64,000 nucleotides of DNA from Desulfonatronovibrio magnus (GCF_000934755.1 NZ_JYNP01000015.1:1-64000); one strand, 5' to 3'; shown: positions 53,799 through 62,679, numbered from the stretch's first letter. Notes: generated from the sequence alone by a model not told the origin. A program made the numbers and translations.

Positions 53799-54377
53799 AT
53801 GATTAAAATCAATCTGCTGCCTCACTCCAAAAGAGCAAAAGTATCTGATACAGAAAAGTATCTGTTGCTGTATCTGATTCTGTTGACAATAGTTTGTACA
53901 TCCATTTTAAGTATAGGCCTCATGTGGAGAGGGCATCTTTCAGGGCTTGAGGATGAGGTCTTAGACCTTGAGTCTCAGCGTCAGATCCTGTTGACCAGAG
54001 TAGGCAGGCTAAATCAGTTAGAAAGAAAATTTGAGGAAATCCAGGCAAATATCGAAGCTATCAAGTATATTCGTGTCAGACAGCAGCTTCCTGTTCGCTA
54101 CGTTGATGAAACAACTGTTCGTGTTCCTGAAGAAAGAATGTGGTTCGAAGCGCTGAATCTGAATCGCAACGGAGTTATGGACATAAGAGGGGTGGCTGTT
54201 GATAATCAGGCCTTTGCAGGTTACGTGGACAGTTTGAGGTCCTCAGAGTTTATCAGATCCGTCAGCACTCAGAGAACATCCAGGCGGGAAGTTCAGAATC
54301 TGAGCCTGGTAGAGTTTCAGTTTCAGATTAGGGCAGGTCCCCCAGCCTCTTTTAGTGGTGATGCCAATGAAAATTAG
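53799..54377 (+). CDS. pilN: Type IV pilus assembly protein PilN
   Basis: 192 residues. The N-terminal IKINLLPHSKRAK is the PilM-binding tail. One membrane helix follows (LLYLILLTIVCTSILSIGLMW), then a coiled coil (DEVLDLESQRQILLTRVGRLNQLERKFEEI) and a ferredoxin-like periplasmic domain. PilN pairs with PilO. The 3' end overlaps pilO by 17 bp. Confidence 0.92.
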   Translation: MIKINLLPHSKRAKVSDTEKYLLLYLILLTIVCTSILSIGLMWRGHLSGLEDEVLDLESQRQILLTRVGRLNQLERKFEEIQANIEAIKYIRVRQQLPVRYVDETTVRVPEERMWFEALNLNRNGVMDIRGVAVDNQAFAGYVDSLRSSEFIRSVSTQRTSRREVQNLSLVEFQFQIRAGPPASFSGDANEN

Positions 54378-54975
54378 CCGTCAAGCCATAATAGCAGAGA
54401 TTGACAAACTCAGCAGAACAAAAAAGATATTGATCCAGGTATTGATACTGGCCGCAATATGTGGGGCTGCATGGTATTTTTACCTTGCACCAGTGCGTGA
54501 CAATATCTCGCGCATGCAGCAGGAGGTTGAATCTCTGCAGCAGGATATCAATATCTTTTCAGCCCAGGCCGCAAAATTTCCAAAAATGGAAGAAGAAGTC
54601 GCAGCCAGAGAAAGGGAACTTTTGCTGGCCCAGACGCTTTTGCCTGAAGACGCTCACGCCTTAGAAAGATTGCTGGCTTCATTCGAGCGCATTGGAGATG
54701 AAAGAGGGGTCACTTTTCTGATGTTTCAGCCTGGTTCTGAAGAAGTAAAGGAGCACTTTGCTGCAAGAAACGTTCAGCTGAGGCTGCAGGGATACTTTCA
54801 TAACCTTATGAGTTATTTTGATGAATTATCCCGCCTTGACCGTCTGGTCAGCCTTCAAAGTCTGCGGCTTAGTCCTCTGACCGGAGTTCGGGACAGGGAC
54901 AGGGCTGTCCTGTCTGCCGAGGCTGTACTTCTGGTATACAGGTCATTGTCTAAGGCAGAGCTGGAAAGGGATTAG
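54361..54975 (+). CDS. pilO: Type IV pilus assembly protein PilO
   Basis: About 204 residues with a short cytoplasmic tail, one membrane helix (ILIQVLILAAICGAAWYFYL), a coiled coil (NISRMQQEVESLQQDINIFSAQ) and a periplasmic domain ending SAEAVLLVYRSL. Size and position after pilN support PilO. Start codons GTG 54355, ATG 54361 and ATG 54367 all lie within the pilN end; I use 54361. Confidence 0.91.
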   Translation: MPMKISRQAIIAEIDKLSRTKKILIQVLILAAICGAAWYFYLAPVRDNISRMQQEVESLQQDINIFSAQAAKFPKMEEEVAARERELLLAQTLLPEDAHALERLLASFERIGDERGVTFLMFQPGSEEVKEHFAARNVQLRLQGYFHNLMSYFDELSRLDRLVSLQSLRLSPLTGVRDRDRAVLSAEAVLLVYRSLSKAELERD

Positions 54976-54977
54976 CA

Positions 54978-55478
54978 ATGCTTAGACAGGCTGTTCCCAT
55001 GGCTCTAATTGCGTACTTAACCCTGGTGGCACCTGCAGGAGCGCAGAATGATCATACACCAGAAGACTGGGACTACCCTGACTGGATGGCACCAGCACCC
55101 TATATTTATGAACCACGGCCAGGAGTTGATCCTTTTACTCCTTTTATTCGCCAGAGGATTGAAGAGGAAGCTGTCAGGCAACAGGATGAAGAACCTCCCC
55201 GACCTCTGACTCCCTTAGAGAGAGTTGAGATCAGCCAGCTCAAACTTGTGGGCATAATCTGGCGGGACGATCCTTTATTTAATCCAAAAGCCATGGTGGA
55301 AATGCCCGACGGCAAAGGCTTGATTATACAAACAGGCACCCGGGTTGGCCGCAATCGTGGAGAGGTTGTCATGATCCTGCCCCAGGAGGTCATAGTATCC
55401 GAAACCGTGACCACCATGTTTGGTGAAACTGAAACCCGGAACACTACCCTTAAACTCAGGCCGGGACAGGACAATTAG
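54978..55478 (+). CDS. pilP: Type IV pilus lipoprotein/periplasmic protein PilP
   Basis: 166 residues. Signal peptide (ALIAYLTLVAPAGAQ) without a clear lipobox Cys, so it may be periplasmic and not lipidated. A proline-rich linker is followed by the beta-rich HR domain (LERVEISQLKLVGIIWRD, GKGLIIQTGTRVGRNRGEVVMI). PilP links PilNO to the secretin PilQ. It begins 2 bp after pilO. Confidence 0.9.
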   Translation: MLRQAVPMALIAYLTLVAPAGAQNDHTPEDWDYPDWMAPAPYIYEPRPGVDPFTPFIRQRIEEEAVRQQDEEPPRPLTPLERVEISQLKLVGIIWRDDPLFNPKAMVEMPDGKGLIIQTGTRVGRNRGEVVMILPQEVIVSETVTTMFGETETRNTTLKLRPGQDN

Positions 55479-55498
55479 TCAGGTATGGATTACTGAAG

Positions 55499-57265
55499 AT
55501 GCACAAGAATATAGTATTTTTCATCATAATTTTTTTCCAGACACTTGCACTATGCTGCTACGCAGATAATGCCTCCCTGGCTGACCAGGAAAGAGCTGCA
55601 GATATGGATGGGCCTGACCGGATAGAGCTTATTGATTTCTGGCAGGATGAAATGGGAGCTACCTATATATCCATTGCAGGCCCTGACATCCCTTTACCTG
55701 AAATGGAAGAAATAAGTCCTCAAAGAACACGGGCAATAATCCCTGGATTTCAGGCAAGACCATCCCAGGCAAGATTGTACCGCTTAGATGACTTTGAATC
55801 AGGCCTTAAGTCCCTGCTTGTACAGAATATAGATCAAAACCTGGTTTTGACCTGGACCTGGTATAATAAAAAATCTTTTGATCTTGTGGGCAGTCAGAAC
55901 TCCATCATTTTCAGGGTGGACCCTGCATCTGCGCCTTTAGATGATCCTGCACTAACCAGTTCGCCTCAGGTATCAACAGCGCAACTTGCAACAGACCAAC
56001 CAGGAACCCAGCAAGATTTTTTAGAGTTTAATACCCTTTTCCCGGGCATGAAGCAGGAATATACAGGAGATCTCATTTCCATTGATATGCAAAATGCTGA
56101 AGTAGAGCATGTCATCAGACTTATCACATCCATAACCGACTACAATCTGATACTTGATGAAAATGTTACAGGCAGAATTTCTTTGCGACTCATCAATGTG
56201 CCCTGGGATCAGGCCTTAGATCTTGTTCTTGTTCAGAAAAATCTCGGCATGGTGCTTCGTGGTGATATCATTCGCATTGCTACTGCCCAGAAACTTGAAG
56301 CAGAACGTGATCAGGCGCGCAGGGCAAGGGAGGCAGAGGCAAGAGCAAGAGAAAGCATGAGACAGCTTGAACCCCTGCAGCAGGAGTTTATTCAGATCAA
56401 CTATTCCCAGGCAGGGGAATTACTACCTCAAATTAGAGATTTTCTATCTGAAAGAGGTAAAGTAACCCATGACAGCAGAACCAACACACTTATTCTGCAG
56501 GACACATCAGCACATATCAGGCAAATAACTGCCCTTATTAATCGGCTCGACCGTCCTGAAAGACAGGTCCACATCGAAGCACGCATAGTCTATGCTTCAG
56601 AAGATTTCAGCCGGAGCATGGGTATTCAATGGAGCTTTCTTTATCCTGAACAGAATTCATTCACTTCCGGCAGCGACATGGTCACTTCAGTCAATTATCA
56701 AAGCATGAATTTTCCCAGATCCCCCGGCGATTTCGGAGCTCTCGGGGGGACCTTAGACCGCAGATGGGGCAGCACCATGTTTACATTAGATGCTGAACTT
56801 CGCCTTGGTGAAGCACAAAACAAGTCCAGAACAGTATCTGCCCCAAGAATAACAACTCTCAACAACCAGGAAGCCCGCATAGAACAGGGTTTTCAGATTC
56901 CCTATACAACCCAGACCACCGACGGACCAGACACACAATTCGAGGAAGCCACATTGAGCCTTCTGGTAACACCTCAAATAACCAGTGACAATGATATACT
57001 ACTGACAATTGAAGTGCGCGATGACTATCCAGTGGAAGCTTTTGGCGCAACTGCTATAGAAACCCGGTCAGTCAGGTCCAGACTTCTCGTGGAAAACGGA
57101 GAAACCATAGTCATTGGAGGGATCAAAAAAACATCTGAAGATGAAGTTGAAAACAGAATTCCGGCCCTGGGTAATATTCCTTTTCTGGGCTGGCTTTTTA
57201 AAAACCAGTATGTCAGCGAAAGCAAAAACGAGCTGTTAATTTTTATCAGACCTGAAATAATATGA
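55499..57265 (+). CDS. pilQ: Type IV pilus secretin PilQ
   Basis: 588 residues. Signal peptide, an AMIN-like N-terminal beta domain, the STN/N0 domain with ISIDMQNAEVEHVIRLITSITDYNLILDENVTGRI, an N1 domain (FIQINYSQAGELLPQIRDFLSERGKVTHD) and the secretin channel (VHIEARIVYASEDFSRSMGIQW ... VENGETIVIGGIKKT ... NELLIFIRPEII). It forms the outer-membrane pore of the pilus. A charged Arg-rich insert (ARRAREAEARARE) lies between N0 and N1. It closes the pilMNOPQ unit. Confidence 0.94.
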   Translation: MHKNIVFFIIIFFQTLALCCYADNASLADQERAADMDGPDRIELIDFWQDEMGATYISIAGPDIPLPEMEEISPQRTRAIIPGFQARPSQARLYRLDDFESGLKSLLVQNIDQNLVLTWTWYNKKSFDLVGSQNSIIFRVDPASAPLDDPALTSSPQVSTAQLATDQPGTQQDFLEFNTLFPGMKQEYTGDLISIDMQNAEVEHVIRLITSITDYNLILDENVTGRISLRLINVPWDQALDLVLVQKNLGMVLRGDIIRIATAQKLEAERDQARRAREAEARARESMRQLEPLQQEFIQINYSQAGELLPQIRDFLSERGKVTHDSRTNTLILQDTSAHIRQITALINRLDRPERQVHIEARIVYASEDFSRSMGIQWSFLYPEQNSFTSGSDMVTSVNYQSMNFPRSPGDFGALGGTLDRRWGSTMFTLDAELRLGEAQNKSRTVSAPRITTLNNQEARIEQGFQIPYTTQTTDGPDTQFEEATLSLLVTPQITSDNDILLTIEVRDDYPVEAFGATAIETRSVRSRLLVENGETIVIGGIKKTSEDEVENRIPALGNIPFLGWLFKNQYVSESKNELLIFIRPEII

Positions 57266-57327
57266 TAAAATCAAGTCATGCAAGAGGAGCTTTTTAGAAA
57301 CGCGAAATGCTCCCGATAAAGGTACTT

Positions 57328-57621
57328 ATGGAACTTCGACTCTCGTCATTAAATGATTTCCAGAAAATATGGAAAAACAACTTCTTAAGCTGTCAGGGCT
57401 TGTTTATTCCGGGAGAAAAATGCTTTGAACTGGGCCGGGAACTGACCATAAGCATCACCATAGAAGACAGCAAATGGGGTAATATACAGGTAGTGCCGGT
57501 CTGGGCCAATATCCATGGCCCTGCTACCCCGTATCTGCCCCGCGGCACTTTTCTTAAAGTCATCCGCATGGAAAAAGAATTTCAAACAAGAATCAGACAA
57601 ACAGGAATATTAAATGGATAG
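57328..57621 (+). CDS. PilZ-like domain protein
   Basis: 97 residues. CQGLFIPGEKCFELGRELTISI and WGNIQVVPVWANI follow the PilZ pattern of a 'GLFI.....LG' strand and a conserved V.W turn. Not all c-di-GMP contact residues are visible: the RxxxR and DxSxxG motifs are not clear, so ligand binding is doubtful. ATG 57328 is chosen for the AAAGG before it; ATG 57307 is an alternative. The end overlaps hisC by 8 bp. It lies next to the pilus genes and may tune their use. Confidence 0.6.
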   Translation: MELRLSSLNDFQKIWKNNFLSCQGLFIPGEKCFELGRELTISITIEDSKWGNIQVVPVWANIHGPATPYLPRGTFLKVIRMEKEFQTRIRQTGILNG

Positions 57622-58714
57622 CAAGACTCTTATTCGTCCGGAAGTGCGTGAGTTTGAACCATACACTCCGGGACTCGGCATTGATGAAATTAAACAAAAG
57701 TACGGCTTGAACAATATTATTAAAATGGCCAGCAATGAAAACCCTCTGGGCTTGTCGCCTTTTGTGCAGGAGATAATTAAAAACTATGCTGTACAGTCCT
57801 TCAGGTATCCTGCAGCCAACAATCCTGAACTATGTAACGGCATTGGCAGATATCTCGATATTGATCCGGCAGCCATTTTCTGCGGTAATGGATCAGACGA
57901 GATTATCGACCTGCTCATCAGGATCACAGCAGCACCCGGCCAGAATAATATTGTTGCTTTTGAACCATGCTTCAGCATCTACAAACTGCAGGCCAGACTC
58001 TGCGGGGTTGAATTCAGACAAACAGCACTCAACCCTGACTTCACATTTGACTTTGACGCTCTTTTGAAACTGATTGATCACAATACCAGGCTTGTCTTTC
58101 TGACCAATCCCGACAACCCGTCCGGATTTGCTGCTACTAAGGATGATATTGACCACTTTGCGGCCCATTTGCCACCAACCTGCTTCCTGGTAATTGATGA
58201 AGCCTATATTGATTTTGCAACTCCCTTTTCCCAATATAGTTGCGCTGAACTGCCTTTTAAAAATAAGCAGATAGCAGTACTTAGAACATTCTCCAAAATG
58301 TACGGACTGGCCGGTTTGCGACTGGGATACGGAATCTTGTCACCAGTTCTGGCCGACTATCTGCGCAGAGTGCGCTTGCCTTTCAGCGTAAACATACTTG
58401 CTGAAAAAGCTGGAATCGCTGCCCTCCAGGATACCACATTTCAAGACATGACTCTTGCTATAATTGATAAAGGAAGAAAAAAACTTAATCAGGAACTGAA
58501 AAAACTCAACTGTCGGGTCTACCCTTCTCAGGCCAACTTCATAATGCTGAAACCGCCTGTCAGCGCCGAAAAGGTGTTTGAAGAACTTCTAAGTCGGGGC
58601 ATAATCATCAGACCACTTAAGAGCTATGGTTTGCCGGATCTCTTGAGAATCAGCATTGGCACAGAAAGGGAAAATCAGTCTCTTGTTACTGCCATGAAGG
58701 AAATACTTTCGTGA
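57614..58714 (+). CDS. hisC: Histidinol-phosphate aminotransferase
   Basis: 366 residues, PLP enzyme of histidine synthesis. MASNENPLGLSPFVQEII is the typical N-terminal substrate loop, FLTNPDNPSG the N-P-P-G-like motif, VIDEAYIDF the PLP-contacting Asp region and RTFSKMYGLAGLRLGYG the PLP Lys. The start overlaps the PilZ-like gene and its stop overlaps cmk (GTGA), so the three are translationally coupled. Other his genes are not in this window. Confidence 0.94.
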   Translation: MDSKTLIRPEVREFEPYTPGLGIDEIKQKYGLNNIIKMASNENPLGLSPFVQEIIKNYAVQSFRYPAANNPELCNGIGRYLDIDPAAIFCGNGSDEIIDLLIRITAAPGQNNIVAFEPCFSIYKLQARLCGVEFRQTALNPDFTFDFDALLKLIDHNTRLVFLTNPDNPSGFAATKDDIDHFAAHLPPTCFLVIDEAYIDFATPFSQYSCAELPFKNKQIAVLRTFSKMYGLAGLRLGYGILSPVLADYLRRVRLPFSVNILAEKAGIAALQDTTFQDMTLAIIDKGRKKLNQELKKLNCRVYPSQANFIMLKPPVSAEKVFEELLSRGIIIRPLKSYGLPDLLRISIGTERENQSLVTAMKEILS

Positions 58715-59379
58715 GTATCAGGCCTTTTATTGTTACCATAGATGGTCCTGCAGGGGTCGGGAAATCGACTTTGGCCGCAAAAATCGCTCACAGCCTGAAA
58801 ATAGCCTACCTTGATACTGGAGCCATGTTCAGAGCTGTTGGCTGGATGATGAGCCTGGAAAATGAGAACCCGGATCAGAAGCAAATTGAGCACTTAATTC
58901 TCAATATGACCTTTGGACTGTCCGGTACCGGTTGGAACAGCCAGGTTATCTTGAACGGCAGGGAACTTGGGGCAGAAATTCGCACGGAAGAAGCAGGAAT
59001 GATGGCGTCAAAAGTGGGACAGATAAAAGAGGTGCGGACATTTTTGAAACAGGCTCAGCAAAATATTGGCAGGAAAGTATCGCTGGTGGCTGAAGGCAGG
59101 GATATGGGGAGCGTAGTTTTTCCTGATGCTCAATACAAATTTTTTCTTGACGCTTCGGCTGAAATCAGGGCGGATAGAAGAAAAAAACAGCTTGAACGCT
59201 CAGGCACTAAGGCGGATTATGATTCAATCCTGACCTTGATCAGGCAAAGAGATGAGCAGGACCGCAACAGACCCATAGCTCCATTGAAACCGGCCCGTGA
59301 TGCCATCATCATTAACACCGGCCCTCACGACTTAGAAGGAGTTTACCAGGCCATTAAGGGCTATATTCAACCTGGTTAG
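58711..59379 (+). CDS. cmk: Cytidylate kinase
   Basis: 222 residues. VTIDGPAGVGKSTLAAKIA is the P-loop, IAYLDTGAMFRAVGW the NMP-binding region, VAEGRDMGSVVFPDA and FFLDASAEIRADRRKKQLE follow as in bacterial CMP kinases. It phosphorylates CMP and dCMP. GTG start overlapping the hisC stop; hisC-cmk order is common in Desulfovibrio-like genomes. Confidence 0.95.
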   Translation: MSIRPFIVTIDGPAGVGKSTLAAKIAHSLKIAYLDTGAMFRAVGWMMSLENENPDQKQIEHLILNMTFGLSGTGWNSQVILNGRELGAEIRTEEAGMMASKVGQIKEVRTFLKQAQQNIGRKVSLVAEGRDMGSVVFPDAQYKFFLDASAEIRADRRKKQLERSGTKADYDSILTLIRQRDEQDRNRPIAPLKPARDAIIINTGPHDLEGVYQAIKGYIQPG

Positions 59380-59417
59380 TCCCTCAAATTTTTTACCTGT
59401 TGCCCCGCCTCTTCCTT

Positions 59418-59533
59418 TTCCCTTCAGCCTTCAGAATTCCCCCTTCAACCTTCAACCTTCAGTCTTCAGTCTTCAGCCTTCCACCTTCAGCCTTCTTAAC
59501 CTTCAGCCTTCTTAACCTTCAGCCTTCTTAACC
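59418..59533. repeat. CTTCAGC heptad array entering the mazG 3' end
   Basis: About 15 units with a 7-bp period (TTCAGCC, TTCAACC, AGTCTTC, TTCCACC), then a longer TTCAGCCTTCTTAACC unit repeated three times. The last of these forms the final codons and stop of mazG (59512-59533). It lies between the convergent cmk and mazG genes. Confidence 0.85.
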
Positions 59534-60288
59534 TCATCCCAGAGCGCATCCAGTTCCTCCATGCTCATTTCAGTAGTTTCCAACCCTTTTTTCAAGGCCA
59601 GCTTCTCCATTTTGCCCACCCTGTCCATGAATTTTGCATTGGTAACGGACAAAGCTGCATTGGCCTTAATTTTTTTTCTTCGCCCATATTCCACAAGAGC
59701 AAAAAGATAGTCACCAAACTCCTGTTCAGCCTGACTAGGTTCTTTACTGTTTAAAGCATCTTCAAGTTCCTGCCACTCTTCCTGAAGCTTCAAAAGAACT
59801 TCCTGATCACTTCCCCATGTGAAACCTATTCGAGATGCCTTGGAATTGAGCCGGTAAGCCATTAAAAGTGGAGGCAGGTTTCTGGGAATAGAAGAAAAAA
59901 CCGAATTATCCCTGTCCGCTTTTTCCTGTTTCTTTACCTTTTCCCAGTTGCGCATGAGCTCATCACGGGTGTTGAATTTTTCATCCTCAAATACATGTGG
60001 ATGTCGGGCAATCATTTTATCTGCACTTTTAACCCACACATCATCCAGGGTAAAATCTGATTCATAAAACCTGGCAATAAAAAACAGAAGAAAAAAAACA
60101 TCGCCCATTTCCTCTTTTATTTCTTCTATATTTTTAGAACGAATGGCACTAATGAGCTCAAATGTTTCTTCTGTCAGGTAGTCGCATAAAGTACCTGGTG
60201 TCTGCTCCCTGTCCCATGGACATCCATCCGGCCCAAGCAAAGTAGTGATCACTCGCATTATCTTGTCGTATCCGCTTTCCTGATTCAT
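59512..60288 (-). CDS. mazG: Nucleoside triphosphate pyrophosphohydrolase MazG
   Basis: 258 residues with two MazG folds. The first shows CPWDREQTPGTLCDYLTEETFELISAI and EEIKEEMGDVFFLLFFIARF (EExxE...ExxD metal site). The second has QEEWQELEDALNSKE and EFGDYLFALVEYGRR. It hydrolyses NTPs to NMP and PPi. Its last residues, KKAEG, are written by repeat DNA, so the native C terminus has been replaced or extended. AAGGTGG precedes ATG 60288; it starts 15 bp downstream of cvpA. Confidence 0.92.
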   Translation of the reverse strand: MNQESGYDKIMRVITTLLGPDGCPWDREQTPGTLCDYLTEETFELISAIRSKNIEEIKEEMGDVFFLLFFIARFYESDFTLDDVWVKSADKMIARHPHVFEDEKFNTRDELMRNWEKVKKQEKADRDNSVFSSIPRNLPPLLMAYRLNSKASRIGFTWGSDQEVLLKLQEEWQELEDALNSKEPSQAEQEFGDYLFALVEYGRRKKIKANAALSVTNAKFMDRVGKMEKLALKKGLETTEMSMEELDALWDEVKKAEG

Positions 60289-60302
60289 TTGTCCACCTTG
60301 TT

Positions 60303-60833
60303 TCAACGTTGAGGCCTGTCCAGAATAGAAGCTGCATCCTGGGCCTTTACTCTGAATTTCTGCTTTAGCTCTTCTGGAAGATGTTCAGAAAGTGTTTTGC
60401 TGAGCGTCTGGATATAGGGAGCAATATCTGATGACGCAAGCAACTGGTCATCTTTAGGTAAAAAAATGGTCAGAAGCATAAATGTCAGTGTGCAAACCAG
60501 TCCTGCTTTGACAAGGCCAAGACATCCACCTCCTATACGGTCCAGCCATCCCAGCATTATCATCTGCAAAAATCTCTTGAGAGCCATAGATACAATGGCT
60601 ACCACAAACATGGTAGTTATGAATATACCAAGATAGGCAGCAACCTGAGCCCACTCCACGGTGCTGATAACACGGCTCGCTACCGGCTCCAGATCCATAT
60701 AATACCGGTTAGCCATCATAAACCCGGCTATCAGTCCGGCTATGGAAGATATTTCAAGAATCAGCCCCCTGAATATCCCTCTGAATACAAAAAAACCCAG
60801 CACTACTACAAAAAAAATATCAAGACTGTTCAT
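60303..60833 (-). CDS. CvpA family membrane protein
   Basis: 176 residues with four membrane helices: LDIFFVVVLGFFVFRGIFRGL, the following SSIAGLIAGFMMANRYY, VAAYLGIFITTMFVVAIVSM and a last one near GLVCTLTFMLLTIFLP. This matches the CvpA (colicin V production) family, of unclear role. ATG 60833 has GGAGG upstream. It is the first gene of a cvpA-mazG pair. Confidence 0.88.
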   Translation of the reverse strand: MNSLDIFFVVVLGFFVFRGIFRGLILEISSIAGLIAGFMMANRYYMDLEPVASRVISTVEWAQVAAYLGIFITTMFVVAIVSMALKRFLQMIMLGWLDRIGGGCLGLVKAGLVCTLTFMLLTIFLPKDDQLLASSDIAPYIQTLSKTLSEHLPEELKQKFRVKAQDAASILDRPQR

Positions 60834-61036
60834 CAGGTCCTCCGGCAATTAACGCCCTGACTAATAAAGGCAGTCCAGCTATATAGTTTTCATCCGGAAA
60901 CGGTTCTTTTTCCTTCTATCGGCGTCAATCTGCACAATTATTCGTCAACGTATTAAGCTACGTCTCCTCACAATTGCTTGATTTTCTTGCCAAAAGAAAA
61001 AACTCCTCGTTCCCGAAAAAAAACCAATAGCTTCAG

Positions 61037-61063
61037 CATCCGGAAAGAAAGACTTTCCGGATG
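61037..61063. repeat. CATCCGGAAAG hairpin, CCGGAAAG family
   Basis: Perfect 11-bp stem with loop AAAGA. Core identical to the 39977-40017 palindrome. A single arm (TTTTCATCCGGAAACGG) recurs near 60888. The rest of 60834-61180 shows no gene; AAGGAG for the next gene lies at its right end. Confidence 0.65.
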
Positions 61064-61180
61064 GAAACTATATAGTCCAAATCTCCTCTCGATTTCTTGA
61101 CAGTATATGAATCAGTCATTAAGTTCAAGAGTTTTGATATACTGGAAACTTCAGTTAAACAGACAAAAAGGAGCAAACAC

Positions 61181-61543
61181 ATGGCTTATGATATCAGACT
61201 GGTAAAAATCGTCACAGGTGACATGGTCTTGGGAAAATGGGATGAAAGTGCACAAAAAATGACAGACCTGGCCACATTGCAAATGGTTCCTACCCAGCAG
61301 GGAGGAGTTCAGATGGTGCTTTTGCCTTTTGGCTACCCCATAGATAATGAGCTGACCGGGGAAATTGAAGGAAAGCACATCCTCTATACTTACAAGAATG
61401 TTCCTGAAGATCTCAAGAGCAAATACCTGGAAGCATCCAGCAACTTGACCATCTCATCCGCCGGCGACCTCAAAAACCTGAACAATCTTTCAGGCAAGGG
61501 TGGAGGAAAAATTACCGATATTGGTTCCATGTTCAAAAAATAA
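61181..61543 (+). CDS. Small conserved protein, possibly Sm-like fold
   Basis: 120 residues. AYDIRLVKIVTGDMVLGKWD, LATLQMVPTQQGGVQMVLLPFGYP and HILYTYKNVP form an alternating beta pattern reminiscent of Sm/LSm-like barrels, in which a 'G.xxxG' turn and a strand ending in P are typical. I do not recognise a named family with certainty. A flexible Gly-rich tail (NNLSGKGGGKITDIGSMFKK) ends the protein. AAGGAG lies 8 bases before ATG 61181. It is a single-gene unit ended by a strong terminator. Confidence 0.65.
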   Translation: MAYDIRLVKIVTGDMVLGKWDESAQKMTDLATLQMVPTQQGGVQMVLLPFGYPIDNELTGEIEGKHILYTYKNVPEDLKSKYLEASSNLTISSAGDLKNLNNLSGKGGGKITDIGSMFKK

Positions 61544-61638
61544 CAGCATGATTTCCTGTTTGCAGGCATGATTTTATTTGCGTTTTACCAAGCGGCCCGC
61601 GATAAGACTTTATACCACCAGATTACAATAACTGAAAC

Positions 61639-61674
61639 AAAAAAGGCCGGGATTTCCCGGCCTTTTTTATTTCT
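61639..61674. terminator. Strong bidirectional rho-independent terminator
   Basis: AAAAAAGGCCGGG, loop ATTT, CCCGGCCTTTTTT: a 13-bp stem with A and T runs on both sides. It serves the convergent gene at 61181-61543 and the Hsp20 operon. Confidence 0.93.
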
Positions 61675-61721
61675 ACGCAGCTCTTAATGATAAATCATCA
61701 GCCACATCTCTAAACCCGATC

Positions 61722-62180
61722 TTAAGATTCAATTGCAATTTTTCTGGATCTGTTCAGTTCAGACTTGGGTAATCTGACCACGAGCACTCCATTTTTGTAG
61801 CTTGCTGCTACATTGTCTCTGTCTACCTCGACCCGCAAGGGAACGACTCTTTCAAAACTGCCATAAGAACATTCCATGTGTACGAAGTTTTCCTTTTCTT
61901 CTTTATGCTCTCTTTTTTTCTCACCCCTTAATACCAGGTTGTTATTTTCAACACTCAGGTCAATTTCTGATGGCTCCAGCCCTGGCATCTCAGCTTTTAC
62001 AATAACTTCATCATCCTTTTCACTGACTTCTACTGATGGAGTGAAACCCTTGGAAAAGTCTCCATAACCTCTAAACGGTCTGTCCCACATATCTTCAAAA
62101 AAGTCTAACATTTCCTCTCTTGGGGTGTTGCGGGCTACAGACTTGCTCCTTGTTGAGGGTAACCATTTTTCAAGCATCAT
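61722..62180 (-). CDS. Small heat shock protein (Hsp20), third of three
   Basis: 152 residues. An N-terminal region with PREEMLDFFEDMWDRPFRG precedes the alpha-crystallin domain (FTPSVEVSEKDDEVIVKAEMPGLEPSEIDLSV to KNGVLVVRLPKSE). The C-terminal IxI-type tail reads RKIAIES. It is an ATP-independent holdase for unfolding proteins. GGAGGTG before ATG 62180 sets the start. About 115 bp upstream separates it from the second Hsp20 gene; this spacer contains an imperfect GGCGCCGG inverted repeat. Confidence 0.93.
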   Translation of the reverse strand: MMLEKWLPSTRSKSVARNTPREEMLDFFEDMWDRPFRGYGDFSKGFTPSVEVSEKDDEVIVKAEMPGLEPSEIDLSVENNNLVLRGEKKREHKEEKENFVHMECSYGSFERVVPLRVEVDRDNVAASYKNGVLVVRLPKSELNRSRKIAIES

Positions 62181-62295
62181 ACCATCACCTCCAGTAAATA
62201 CATCCTGCTTAATCGGCGCCGGAAAATTTTTCACCAGATTAATGGATCAACATTCCAGCGCCGGCATTAAGTGTCAATTTTTATTCGTGAGCCAT

Positions 62296-62667
62296 TTAAT
62301 CTTGTGCTACTTCAATTTCAATCTTCCTGGGTTTGGCTTTGGCCGCCTTGGGCAAGAACATTTCCAGTACACCATTTTTCAAAGTAGCTTTAATGTTTTC
62401 TCTATCCACTACGTCTGAGATGGTGAAACTCCTGGAATACTCACAATCACCAAACTCAAGATGAACATTGCTCACCTTTTCCATTCTCGGATACACTGCT
62501 CTGGCGCTGATTGCCAGATCATTCTCCTTCAGGTCAATAACAAGATCTTCCTTTTGAACTCCAGGCATATCCATATATATGTGAAAACCGTCTTCTTTTT
62601 CAATAATGTCCGTATTAGGAGAAAATCGGGGTAAGCTGCCGGAATTCTTTTTTACTTCTCCGCTCAT
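62296..62667 (-). CDS. Small heat shock protein (Hsp20), second of three
   Basis: 123 residues, with a very short N-terminal arm before the crystallin domain (PNTDIIEKEDGFHIYMDMPGVQKEDL ... LKNGVLEMFLPKA). The tail KPRKIEIEVAQD has the IxI motif. AAGGAGG precedes ATG 62667. It begins 12 bp after the first Hsp20 gene, so the two are co-transcribed. The short N-terminal arm suggests different oligomer assembly from its neighbours. Confidence 0.93.
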   Translation of the reverse strand: MSGEVKKNSGSLPRFSPNTDIIEKEDGFHIYMDMPGVQKEDLVIDLKENDLAISARAVYPRMEKVSNVHLEFGDCEYSRSFTISDVVDRENIKATLKNGVLEMFLPKAAKAKPRKIEIEVAQD

Positions 62668-62679
62668 ATCACCACCTCC

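Noticed and set aside
52295-57621. Type II secretion system instead of type IV pilus genes
   Set aside because: The PilM actin-like protein, the PilN PilM-binding tail and the PilP HR domain point to type IV pilus assembly; GspL/GspM features are absent.
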